A stretch of DNA of 64,000 nt from assembly GCA_963210315.1 (NCBI GenBank), contig OY723276.1:1674001-1738000 (forward strand). Direction: 5' to 3'. The position numbers and the translations under genes were made by a program. The notes under the pieces are model-generated. The model was not told where the DNA came from, made no database searches, and was given only the letters and a program-made list of their open reading frames with translations. This stretch comes from Rhynchopus euleeides (taxonomy: Eukaryota > Euglenozoa > Diplonemea > Diplonemida > Diplonemidae). How positions within the stretch are numbered: position 1 is the stretch's first letter; each line of letters begins with the position of its first letter. Shown piece after piece: positions 29,947-40,356 of the stretch.

Positions 29947-31378
29947 TGGACAGGCTGCTGGCGACTGAGAGGGGGTGAGTGCGTGTGTTGATCACTTTTA
30001 AGGTGGGTTAACCCTGCACGGGTCCTAGCCCACCCGGTGTGTGTGTCTGTGCTTGACAGGGCCCCCAGAGCAGTACCCAAGGCAAACCGAAGTGTGCTGA
30101 GAGTCTTTTGTCAGCGTAGGTTGTTTCCCTAGATCTGCCACCCACCCACCCCACTGCGTTTAGAGCGGAATGCCATCGCCCCACCCACCTCTGTGATTTA
30201 CCTTTTTCTCTGCATTTTCTTAGACACGCCGCCCAGCGTGGGAGGAAAGGGAGTTTTCGCTTGTCTCAGGGCTCAGCTGAATGTCTCAGCTCACTCACCC
30301 TGTGCCTCCGCCTCCCCACCTCTCCACAGGCGATGGGAGAGGTTGTGTGCTGTGGAAGCGTCAAAAACGCCGACACCATAAAATTCAAGTTGGGGTGTGA
30401 GTGTGACTAGAGACCGTGAAACTCTTTTCTCCCCCCTCTCACCCCCACCCCCTCTGCTGGCCAGGTGTCCCTGGTCTATAGATTGGCCCCTCAGCTCTCT
30501 CTTCCCCGCCCCCCCCCCCCCCCAAGGCTGGCAGCAAATTTTTACTGCACTTTACTGCACTTTATTTTACTGCATTTTACTGCATTTTATTGTATTTTAT
30601 TTTCCGGATTTTTGGATAAAGTGCATGGTCCTTAGTGGTGCCTTGGGCTTCGCATACGTACAGCTGGGAGGACCACTATGGACAGGCCAAATGCTGGAGT
30701 CACACCCACTTTACAGAGGTGCAGCCACGTCTGCAAGTTTGCGGACAGCCGCAAACCCGCAGAAGATGGCAAAAATTACCGCTGCTGCACGGAGGTTCTC
30801 CTGAAGGTCACAGGGACGCACCAAGGCTCCGGCAGAGAATGCAGGCCGGGATGGATGTGCCCTGCCTATGTTGGGTCGGTGGGTTCGCAGGACCTGATCG
30901 GTGCGGCCTCCGCCTGGCTTCAGTCCTGCTTTGAGTGCTTTCAGTCCGCTCTGATGTCCAGCCTCCCCGAACGGGATGGTGAAGAACCCGTACGCCAGAG
31001 CTCAGCTGTACAACGTCCGAGGAAGGTGGACTGCCCACCGCACACCGCCGTGCTGGTCCGCCCTGCTGCGCCTGCGGTGCTGGGGTGCGCCTGCTGCCTG
31101 ATTGGCCCCGGCACTCGGAAGCAGCATCAAGCATGCCGAACAGCAGCAGGGCGGGCCTGGCGGGGGCACTGCCTTGGTGGCCTTGTGTTGGCCAGAGTGG
31201 GCGGATCAGGGTCCCCTGGCACGGCAGGTCAGCATCCTGCCCACCGTCACGCCGAGCCACCCCTACAACACGCTCTCCTGCACTTTATTGCACTTTACTG
31301 CATTTTACTGCACTTTACTGCATTTTATTGCACTTTATTTTATTTTATGTTTTTTATTTTTAAAATGCAGCATTTGTC
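29947..31378. other. Gene-free region bracketed by TTTACTGCA repeats
   Basis: No convincing gene. Two clusters of a 10-bp repeat, (C/T)TTTA(C/T)TGCA and variants, lie at 30535-30605 and 31280-31360 in the same orientation, 750 bp apart, and may be the ends of one unit. The 236-codon frame between them is cysteine-rich but has no family features, and it runs into the repeat cluster. Confidence 0.4.
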
Positions 31379-32566
31379 CAGGGTATAAGATAGACTTTTT
31401 TTCTGGCGCCGTTTTCCGGTTTTTCTGGTTTTGAAAATTTTTCGCGCGCGCCTTCGGCGCGCGCGACCCGCGCAAACCCTCCCAGAATCTGAGAGGGCCC
31501 GGTGCCTGCGCGCGTCCTGTCGTACTGAGGCTGCTTGGTGGGGCAGGCGCAGCAGCCGCTTTGAAAGTTTGGACTCTCGGCAAATAAACCGGTCTGGTGC
31601 AATTTTGTTACGCAGGGGGGTCTGGGGGGCGGAGCCCCCCAGCCGCCGGAGGCCACGGTAGTGAACATCTGTTCCTACAGTCTGGATTCGCTTGTAAGTA
31701 GGAAGGCTTCGCTGTATCGCAGCCCGGCCAGCAGGAGATCACTGGTCCTTGAGGGTTCAAACTTCAGGGTGGAGGAGGACGGGGGAGCGACCACTCGTGA
31801 CAGGTGTGCGTTGTGGGTGGAGTGGGTGCACGACAGAATGGCCAAAGGGTCCACGAGATCTCTGCACACATTCCGTTATCGAGGAGATGGGCACCTAGCT
31901 GTGACGACAGGCAACAAACAAATCTCATCTGTTAGTTGCCCCCAATAGGCTTGGCGACCTTCAAGACTGCTTGAAAGTCGTTCGTGTTCTCGTCTCAGCC
32001 CTCCAGACAAGCAGATCTGTCTCGAGTTGGTGGGCTGTCGCCATGTATTCGATGGCACCGAGTGACGCTGCACAGAGGCAGACGACACGGTGAACTCCAG
32101 CGGAGGTTACCCTACCTCCGCTGGAGTACACCGTGTGTCTCCCACGAGTCTCAACTAGCGGGAGTCTTAGCGTAAATTAGCTGGAAAATAGACTCCCGTC
32201 TCCAGTACAGACTGCAGTCTTAGACTCCCTCTTAGACACTCGCTAGGGTGGCTGGAGTCCACCATGTGTGCACCTTCAAAACAGAAGAGACCCGCATGAC
32301 GAGGGCATCACCACCCACCGGGCCACCCGCTAGGTCCATTTTTTCTTCTCCGCTTCTCTGCCTTCTTTGGACTATTTGGGCTCTGTGCGGATCACGATGG
32401 GGTCACTTTCTATTTTTTTATGGCGTTTTTTCTGACTGTTTTACTGTCCCAAAGTCACAAAAAAACCGCCAAAATTGAGACCGACCTTTTTTTTTTTCCC
32501 CAGAAAACCGGGAACCGGGAAACCCTGGTTTTGAAAACCGGAAAACCAGACCTATCTTATCCCCTG
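31379..32566. mobile_element. Non-autonomous hAT-like element, copy 1
   Basis: The TIRs are CAGGGTATAAGATAG at the left and the complement of CAGGGGATAAGATAG at the right, with further complementarity in CCGGTTTTC. The flanks repeat ATTTGTC (31372-31378 and 32567-32573), a 7-8-bp target duplication that fits hAT elements, as do the CAGGG termini. Inside is a palindrome, CGCGCGCGCCTTCGGCGCGC. No transposase is present. A stretch at about 32085-32275 carries CACGGTG/CTCCAGCGG motifs of the 5953-8513 element and is mostly missing from copy 2. Confidence 0.75.
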
Positions 32567-32598
32567 ATTTGTCCAGCCTTGCCCCCCCCCCCCTAGGG

Positions 32599-33481
32599 CA
32601 GTGATTAAAAATTCGTGTTATTCGAATACGAATATTATTCGAATAATTTCTCGAAAAATTTTCGCCACGAATAATTCGCGAATTATTCGTGGGGTTTTAC
32701 TGGGGTTTCTCTACTAGGAATAGGGACCTACTGCCCACACTGGGGTCGTGGGCGCAGCCCACGACCCCAGTGTGCCCTGAGGGGGCATGCAATCACTACA
32801 TTGTGAAGATGCGAGGCCGAGAATCATCATCTGCAGTGCCTGGAGGGGTACGCTGCACCGTGCATTGAAGACACCAAGCGCTAAGGGAAGTGGGCACCGT
32901 CGCGCTGGTGGGACCATTATGGTGCCAGGCGGCCGCTGTTGCATCCACGGGGCTGTACCTGATGGGGAAATCGTCATCCGCGATCCCTACCAAACTTGCG
33001 TGGAGGGAGCAGAACCACCTGGGTCACTCAAAGGTGGAAGCACTACCCCGGTGCCCGAACCTGGGATACATTGTGCGTGCTTTATGCTGTTCCTGTTGTG
33101 CAGTTGGTGACTGGCAGGATAGCAACTGCCTCCTTCAAGATCCCTGTGGTGGAGACCTCCACGCGTGAGTGAGGTGCTGCCGATGCAAAGGGATCACCAC
33201 ACCTGTGTGCCGTACGGACAGACATACGTGTGATGATTCATGAGGAAAGCAAAGCCTGAGGCGCTCTGCGGCGCTTTCCCTCGGTTTGCACTGGAATACA
33301 CGTGGTCTGGCGCCCTCTGCCCCTACACAAACCCACAGAAACTTCACGAATAATGACCGAATAACACATGGCCATTTATTCGCGAATAATGCCATTATTC
33401 GTATTCGAATACGAATATTATTCGAATATGTAACTCTGAAAATCGGAGATCACGAATTATTCGCGAATAGTATCTTCACTG
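32599..33481. mobile_element. Non-autonomous hAT-like element with TSD CCCTAGGG
   Basis: The ends are CAGTGATTAAAAATTCG and the complement of CAGTGAAGATACTATTCG, each followed inward by dense TATTCGAATA palindromes (32620-32690, 33340-33475). The 8-bp direct flanks CCCTAGGG (32591-32598 and 33482-33489) form a perfect target duplication. CAGTG termini and 8-bp duplications are hallmarks of hAT elements. It is 883 bp with no transposase. Confidence 0.8.
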
Positions 33482-33485
33482 CCCT

Positions 33486-34637
33486 AGGGGGGGTCAAATG
33501 GGGGTGACAAACACGATTTTTCAAAAAACCGGCGCAGAGGCCCCAAAGCCCCCGTAAACTCTCCAAACCCCCCCAGATCGGTCCGGAAACCCATCGAACC
33601 CCACTTTTCCACCATTCCGGGCACCTCAGGTGCCCGAATTGGGGTACCTAAATTTTGTGCCACCGTTTGGTACCGGACAGTGCCACTGTGTGGGAGGTTG
33701 GAAAAGAAAATGCCCCAACACACCACATCTGAGGGTTGCAATGCATGTTGCTTGCCAACCACGTCATCCGGTGGGTGTCAGGCGCTATGTAGGTGGCATG
33801 AGCCAGGTCTTCGATGTGTTCTGGCTTGTATATGTACCTCCCTGCCTGCGGCACAGGCACTGCCTTTGTCCCCCACACCAGCCACAGAGAGCGTATTGTA
33901 CTCGGTCCACGGTTGCTGATTCATTGTGATGCGTTGTATCCTCGAGTGAACGTCACACACTAGTGGCACCACCACCCGCCATCCGAGAGCTGTATTGACT
34001 TTGCGCCCTTCCGTTGCATTCACCTCGCCACGCATATTGCACCGTTCAGTACCAGTGCTCTTGGGCCAGGCAAAGTAGACCGCAGCAACTACCAATTCTG
34101 GCACAATGGGTACCACGACAGCGCACTTCGTGTGTTCCCGGAATGTACAGCTCGTGTTGCAACAGTCGTTGTCAACACATCCCGGTTGTGGAGCACTGCT
34201 GCACAGGAATCACACGACCATCTGGACTTGTTCCGTACCTACAGGCAGCCTCCCGGTGCATGGTGGCAGGGAGGTACATATACAAGCCAGAACTCATCGA
34301 AGACCTGGCTAATGCCACCTACATAGCGCCTGACACCCACCGGATGACGTGGTTGGCAAGCAACATGCATTGCAACCCTCAGATGTGGTGTGTTGGGGCA
34401 TTTTCTTTTCCAACCTCCCACACAGTGGCACTGTCCGGTACCAAACGGTGGCACAAAATTTAGGTACCCCAATTCGGGCACCTGAGGTGCCCGGAATGGT
34501 GGAAAAGTGGGGTTCGATGGGTTTCCGGACCGATCTGGGGGGGTTTGGAGGGTTTACGGGGGCTTTGGGGCCTCTGCGCCGGTTTTTTGAAAAATCGTGT
34601 TTGTCCACGTAAAAGGGTGGCATTTGACCCCCCCTAC
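33486..34637. mobile_element. Long-inverted-repeat element
   Basis: Arms of about 360-370 bp (33486-33846 and 34265-34637) are near-perfect reverse complements around a 418-bp centre. They carry GGGCACCTCAGGTGCCC and GTACCTAAATTTTGTGCC phrases. The ends are rich in CCCCCCTA/TAGGGGGG. The right arm has a roughly 10-bp insertion (CACGTAAAAG) near its end. No transposase is seen. It is a foldback-type element, or a replication-driven inverted duplication. Confidence 0.75.
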
Positions 34638-35816
34638 CCCCCCCCCCCCCCGGGCCCCCCCCCCCCCCCCCCGCGTCGCGTGCCCTCCCAGACCTGTCGC
34701 TGAGAGTCGGCTTGTCGGATGTCTGTCATCCGCATGCGTTTCAACCTGTGGTTTACCCCCCCCCCCCCCCCTCAGAAGAACGCGGTTGTTTTGTCGACCT
34801 AGAGTTGGGCGGCGGCGCCCCCACATCGACAACACTGTTCTGCCATCTGGGCACTTCCCAAACAGAGGCTTTGCTTGCGGTGCCTGGCAGGGTGTTGCCT
34901 CGGGGAGGGGAACGGAGGAGGGGGGGGGGGTTTGTGTTCAGCAGAAGAGCAGGGGGTGGTTTTTAGGTGGGGTGTAGGTGTGTAACATGTCTCGAGACGG
35001 TGGAGGGGGGTGGGCCTCAATAGCAGTGTGTTTGGTGTGGTTTACACCGGTTCAAACGGAAGGAGTGGGAGGGGGGGGGGGAGTGGAGTTGTTTCTCGCG
35101 CAGCATCCGGGTGTTCACCCGAGTGGTTTTGTAAAACCGCAAAGCAATCGAGACGGTTGCAAGTTGTTGCGTAAGGGCAAGCCGGGAGGAGGGTTTCCCC
35201 GACATGCAGGAGACGGAGTGCAGGCGGCTCGGCTCGCAGACGCGCGGGGTGGCACCCCGGGCATGCCACCCCGCCTTCAGAGAAAGCAAATAAAGCGAAA
35301 CTAGAGCGCAGTGCTAGAAGGAAGCGCAGAAACGCCCCCCCACACACACCCCTTTCCACCCTTAACATCACCCGCCTCCTCGACGATGTTCTCAAATTGG
35401 GAGCGGTCATCATACTGTACGTCTCCACCCCTTCACGCACTTGGTATCGCTCAGAAGAAGCATACGGCGCGTCTGAATCGTGTCCACGTCACACACCTCT
35501 TCGTCAGTCTTGATGCTGTCTTTAACCGCGCTCCTCCAGTGTCGTAGCACGAGGGGGCGCGACCGTGACTCGCCGTGACTTGCTCGGACATCATTTTCTT
35601 GTCGTCGAAGGGGATCGCCGCCACTTCTCCCTCCCACGCACCAACCAAACCCCCACCCCCCAGAAACGCCCCCCACACACACACACCCACCCCCCCCTGG
35701 CCTAGGCAGCTTTTGAAGAACGCCTGTTACACACACACACACGCACTCTCTCTCTCTCTCTCCCCCCGCAGTGCAGTACACGTTTTCCCCCAGCACCTTT
35801 CCCTCTTGCCCCATCC
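34638..35816. other. Intergenic region upstream of the 661-residue ORF
   Basis: No gene recognised. Contains C-runs (34644-34659, 34661-34672, 34757-34771), a CT-repeat (35748-35762) and an acceptor-like CCCCCCGCAG at 35762-35771. The gene at 35817 may therefore have an intron in its leader. Confidence 0.45.
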
Positions 35817-37802
35817 ATGCCGAGCCTACGCAACGCCGTGCTCGATGCTGTGGACCGGGCCTACGCCGGCGGGGGTGCGGGCGAGCTCGCCTGCCTCCTC
35901 CGCATCATGACGAAGGTGCTGGACCCGCACACCCTCCGCCCCCACCCCACGCCCTACCGTGTCCCGGAGAACCTCACCGAAGCGCAGCAGGCCGTGCTGG
36001 CCTGCATGCAATCCGCAGCTGCGAAGGGCACCGCCGCCTCCACCGTGCTGCACCTCGCATGCAGCGAGGCACCCATGCCCTACAGCACGCCCAGCCTCAT
36101 CGCCGCAGAGCGGGTCGCCACACTCGCCGCCGCCATCGCCGCGACGGCTGCCGCCGCCGACACCACCCCCTGCGCCGCGGCTGACCCTCTCATGGAATCG
36201 ACACCACCACCGCCACGCCCCACACGCGGCGTCGTCTGCGTCGGCAGACTCTGGACCCCCACGGCCCTCGCAAACCGCATCCCACCACGCGACCCTCTCG
36301 CGGCACTGCGGGCCAAGCGCTCGGTAGGGCATGTCATCGCGATGCCAACGCCTGTGCCGGATGCTGCCCTCGGTGCGCGGGGCGCGCAGCGCCCCGGAGG
36401 GTCTGTGACCCACACGTGGGACCGGTGCCACCCGATGCTGGCGATGATGTGCGACGCCCTCCTCGTCGCGGCGGCGCGCTCCCTCCGGGGGGTCGTGCAC
36501 AGCTTCGCGATGCTCGACTTCCTCGTGTGCCTCAAGAACCTCCCGAGGTGCGACGGCTTCGCCGGCACCCCCGCCCTCTGGCAGGGCTGCCTCTCCCCGC
36601 CCCTCCGCGACGCCTCCAGGTTCCCCGCGCTACAGCCCTTCCTCGCGGCGCCCATCCCCTCCTGGGCTCTGCTGGCGGCGCACTGCGCAGCGTCGTGCCC
36701 CGCAGCCCCGGAGGTGCGGGCCAGCGTGCTGCGCCTGCTGGAGGCACCGCATGACGGCGCGATGTTCCCCTTCTGCGTGCTGTCGGCAGCGGTGTCCACC
36801 CTGCAGCACAGCGGCGTCGACACGTGGGGCCTGCGCTGCCTCAACGCCCTCGGGGGGTCGCAGGGCTCCGGGGGGTCCGCGGGGGGCTCGCTCCCCAGGC
36901 CCCTGGGGGTCGTGCGGGCCACCCCAAATGCGGTGCTCGCTGCGTTGGCCCAGGTTGCCTTCGGCGCGGAGACGGCGGGGACCCGGGGGCGGGCGGCGCA
37001 GCGCGCGGTGCAGGCGCTGCTGGGGGGTGGCGGTGCATCCGCCGACGGGATGCCGCAGGGGTTTGACGCGCACCTGGAGAGGCGCAGCCTGAGCCCCGCC
37101 TTCGCGCTGGTGGAGGTGTTTGTGAGGCACACAGGGCGGTATGGCGAGCTGGTGCTGACGCAGGGGAGTGATACCAACCTGCTGCAGCACTACTGCGTCT
37201 GCAACGCGGTGCTCTCGCGGGGGAGCGAGGTGAAGGTGGCGCAGCTGTGCGCGGCTGCCGCCCCAGCGGCAGGCCCCATCCCGGGCGTGGTGCAGGCGCT
37301 GCTGCTGCGCGCCGCCGCGTCGTCTGACCCCTCCGAGGTATCCTCGGTGCTAGCCGCCCTGGCTGTGCTGTGCCAGAGTGCCCCTGCCTACTGCTATGCG
37401 GTGCAGGAGCTGCTGCCTCCTCCCGCCGCCCATTCTGCTGCCAGGCAGTCAGCCCAGGGCCTGCCTGCCCATGTCCTTCCCGCGAGGACTCTGATGCAGT
37501 GTAGCCCGCAGGAGGCGACGCACGCCCTGCTGGAGGCGGTGGGGCATGCGTCTGCAGAGGCGCGGGAGGCGATGGTGCAGCGCTGTGCGGCTGGGCTGAT
37601 GGCGGTGTTGGGGAGGACCCCTGTGAACCTGCAGTGCAGCGACGATGAGGTGCAGCCGCGGGGGCCGGAGGCGGGGGAGGGCGGTGCGGAGAGGAGGAGC
37701 GAGGCGGGGCGGAAGACGGAGCGGTCATGTACCACGCTGTCGGAGCCGTACAGCTTTGCCACCCGTCGGGTGAAGGTCCAGATGACTGAGGTGTCCGGAT
37801 GA
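35817..37802 (+). CDS. Unknown intronless Ala/Leu-rich protein
   Basis: 661 codons from an ATG preceded by a pyrimidine-rich leader. Third positions are almost all G or C, as in the other cellular genes, which supports real coding. The protein reads as repeated hydrophobic helices (for example AVLDAVDRAYAG, LLRIMTKVLDPHTL, FAMLDFLVCLKNLP, VLAALAVLCQSAPAYCYAV), rich in Ala, Cys and Leu, suggesting an alpha-solenoid. A Gly/Ser stretch (about 343-362) interrupts it, and the C-terminus is polar and basic. There is no signal peptide, no obvious transmembrane segment and no catalytic motif. I do not recognise the family. Confidence 0.7.
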   Translation: MPSLRNAVLDAVDRAYAGGGAGELACLLRIMTKVLDPHTLRPHPTPYRVPENLTEAQQAVLACMQSAAAKGTAASTVLHLACSEAPMPYSTPSLIAAERVATLAAAIAATAAAADTTPCAAADPLMESTPPPPRPTRGVVCVGRLWTPTALANRIPPRDPLAALRAKRSVGHVIAMPTPVPDAALGARGAQRPGGSVTHTWDRCHPMLAMMCDALLVAAARSLRGVVHSFAMLDFLVCLKNLPRCDGFAGTPALWQGCLSPPLRDASRFPALQPFLAAPIPSWALLAAHCAASCPAAPEVRASVLRLLEAPHDGAMFPFCVLSAAVSTLQHSGVDTWGLRCLNALGGSQGSGGSAGGSLPRPLGVVRATPNAVLAALAQVAFGAETAGTRGRAAQRAVQALLGGGGASADGMPQGFDAHLERRSLSPAFALVEVFVRHTGRYGELVLTQGSDTNLLQHYCVCNAVLSRGSEVKVAQLCAAAAPAAGPIPGVVQALLLRAAASSDPSEVSSVLAALAVLCQSAPAYCYAVQELLPPPAAHSAARQSAQGLPAHVLPARTLMQCSPQEATHALLEAVGHASAEAREAMVQRCAAGLMAVLGRTPVNLQCSDDEVQPRGPEAGEGGAERRSEAGRKTERSCTTLSEPYSFATRRVKVQMTEVSG

Positions 37803-38659
37803 ATAGGGAGGGCTCGTGGCCTCTGTGTGTTCTTGGAAAAGTTACCCACTCACCCCCCTCTCTCACCCTTGCTGCTGACGTTGGCTGTCCGTCCACTGAG
37901 TGGATTCACTTCACGGAGGTGGGTTGGAGGAGGCCTGTTGTGTTTCAGAGCGAGCATGTGTCGAGCATGCAAGCTAGCATCGGTTTCCCGAATCACGTGT
38001 TTCCGTTTGTGCGCACAGCAGCGGACAGCGAAGTCTTTCCCCGGATTGATTTGTCCGGACGGATCTCAACCGGTTCGGCTTTCTGTGACGGGCGATTCGA
38101 GCTGGGTTTGCCCAGCTTTGGCACAAGCACTATCCCATATCTTCTTGTTTATCGCAAACCCCTCCCCACCCCCTCCCGTTTTCCCCCAGTCCACCTTCCA
38201 CGCATTCCTCTTATTTTAGCGCTTTTTTTCGCCTGTTTTCACCGCCTCTGCACCCAACCCACATCCCGTGTTTCCCTGCAAACCACGAACAAACCCGTCT
38301 CTGTCCATTGCCCACACCCCTTCCGTTGAAACGTACTCTTTTGTATGACCCGCTTCGCGCTCTGCGTGCAGCGGAAGGGCCTTGGAGAGGAGCTGGCATC
38401 GCTCTGATGGAACCAATGTGCGCACGGTGCGGTGACCGCCTCACCACTGAGTGGGTGAGGAGTGCGTGTCACCGCAGCAGCTCGCTGCATCGGTGCACCA
38501 AGGCTGTTTTTAGAACGACTTGAACAATATGCGAATGTCCTGCTCGCAGCCAGATGGGGGCTGCCATCAGAGGGCCACCAGCAGTGGCAGGAGGTGTTGC
38601 GCCCCGCCCCACCGCCGCCCATGGAACTTGCTTTATTACGCAGAGGGGGTATGGAAATT
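37803..38659. other. Intergenic region
   Basis: No supported gene. CCCACC- and GT-rich, of average composition for this window. It ends where satellite S begins. Confidence 0.4.
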
Positions 38660-38911
38660 TAGGCAAAATTAGCCAAAATTAGCCAATTTAGCCAGGTTTT
38701 TTGGCTGGGGAAAATAGTTGTCCAATTTTTGAAAAATTCGAAAAAAATCTCTGGGGCTCACTGGGGTGCCACACTGAAAAATTTCGGAAAATTTTCGAAT
38801 TTTTTTTCAGCCATTTTTGGTTAGCCAGGCCTGGGCCCAGCTGGGCCAGGTAGGCCGAAATTTCGACATGTCGAAAAAAATTTTTTTTGGCCAAAAAAAT
38901 TTTTTTTTGTA
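38660..38911 (+). repeat. Satellite S, copy 1 (long form)
   Basis: It contains the full S core: GGGGCTCACTGGGGTGCC, GAAAAATTTCGGAAAATTTT, TTGGTTAGCCAGGCCTGGG, GAAATTTCGACATGTCGAAA, then A-run/T-run and TTGGCCAAA. Unlike the others, its left part is replaced by a longer AT-rich stretch with repeated AAATTAGCCAA. It may be an older or ancestral version. Confidence 0.75.
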
Positions 38912-39097
38912 GCCTCATGCAATGAAGGAGGAAATGGAACACGGAGAAAGCAGGTCATTCGAGTTTACGGCACGCGTAGTGCCGTAATTGCAGAGCCACA
39001 TCTCACCTCATCACAGGTCGAGGTGTGTGCGTTTCACCACAACCTCTCCCCTCCCCATTCCCCCGTGTTGAGTGACATGTGTCGATAGTGTTCCATT
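38912..39097. other. Unique sequence between S copies
   Basis: Nothing recognisable. It ends with GTGTTCCATTT, a short T-run after which the next S copy begins with CGCCTGG. Confidence 0.4.
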
Positions 39098-40356
39098 TCG
39101 CCTGGCTCAACAGTGTTCAGGGTATAAGATAGACTTTTTTTCTGGCGCCGTTTTCCGGTTTTTCTGGTTTTGAAAATTTTTCGCGCGCGCCTTCGGCGCG
39201 CGCGACCCGCACAAACCCTCCCAGAATCTGAGAGGGCCCAGTGCCTGCGCGTCCTGTCGTACTGAGGCTGCTTGGTGGGGCAGGCGCAGCAGCTGCTTTG
39301 AAAGTTTGGACTCTCGGCCAAAAAACCGGTCTGGTGCAATGTTTTTACGCAGGGGGGTCTGGGGGGCGGAGCCCCCCAGCCGCCGGAGGCCACGGTAGTG
39401 AACATCTGTTCCCTACAGTCTGGATTCGCTTGTAAGTAGGAAGGCTTCACTGTATCGCAGCCCGGCCAGCAGGAGATCACTGGTCCTTGAGGGTTCAACC
39501 TTCAGGGTGGAGGAGGACGGGGGAGCGACCACTCGTGACAGGTGTGCGTTGTGGGTGGAGTGGGTGCACGACAGACCTTGTCATGGCCAAAGGGTCCACG
39601 AGATCTCTGCACACATTTCGTTATCGAGGAGATGGGCACCTAGCTGTGACGACAGGCAACAAACAAATCTCATCTGCTAGTTGCCCCCAATAGGCTTGGC
39701 GACCTTCAAGACTGCTTGAAAGTCGTTCGTGTTCTCGTCTCAGCCCTCCAGACAAGCAGATCTGTCTCGAGTTGGTGGGCTGTCGCCATGTATTCGATGG
39801 CACCGAGTGACGCTGCACAGAGGCAGACGACACGGTGAACTCCAGCTTAGACTCCCTCTTAGACATGGTGGCTGGAGTCCACCATGTGCGCACCTTCAAA
39901 ACAGAAGAGACCTGCATGACGAGGGCATCACCACCCACCGGGCCACCCGCTAGGTCCATTTTTTCTTCTCCGCTTCTCTGCCTTCTTTGGACTATTTGGG
40001 CTCTGTGCGGATCACGATGGGGTCACTTTCTATTTTTTTATGGCGTTTTTTCTGACTGTTTTACTGTCCCAAAGTCACAAAAAAAACCGCCAAAAATGAG
40101 ACCGACCTTTTTTTTTTTTCCAGAAAACCGGGAACCGGGAAACCCTGGTTTTGAAAACCGGAAAACCAGACCTATCTTATCCCCTGCTCAACAGAATCTG
40201 GGGCTCACTGGGGTGCCACACTGAAAAATTTCGGAAAATTTTCGAATTTTTTTTCAGCCATTTTTGGTTAGCCAGGCCTGGGCCCAGCTGGGCCAGGTAG
40301 GCCGAAATTTCGACATGTCGAAAAATTTTTTTTTTGGCCAAAAAAAATTTTTTTTT
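39098..40356 (+). repeat. Satellite S, copy 2, split by a hAT-like element
   Basis: The unit starts CGCCTGGCTCAACAG at 39098-39113, is interrupted by the element 39118-40186, and resumes at 40187 with the duplicated CTCAACAG followed by AATCTGGGGCTCAC. It ends in a T-run at 40356 where the P element starts. Confidence 0.85.
39118..40186. mobile_element. Non-autonomous hAT-like element, copy 2
   Basis: Over 90% identical to 31379-32566, with the same TIRs (CAGGGTATAAGATAG, and CTATCTTATCCCCTG at the right). The 8-bp CTCAACAG of satellite S is duplicated around it (39106-39113 and 40187-40194); four extra bases, TGTT, lie between the left duplicate and the TIR. It lacks about 120 bp present in copy 1. 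The satellite provides the empty-site sequence, which makes the insertion unambiguous. Confidence 0.88.

Noticed and set aside
30678-31388. Cys-rich ORF of 236 codons
   Set aside because: It runs into the TTTACTGCA repeat cluster and shows neither third-position bias nor a family pattern.
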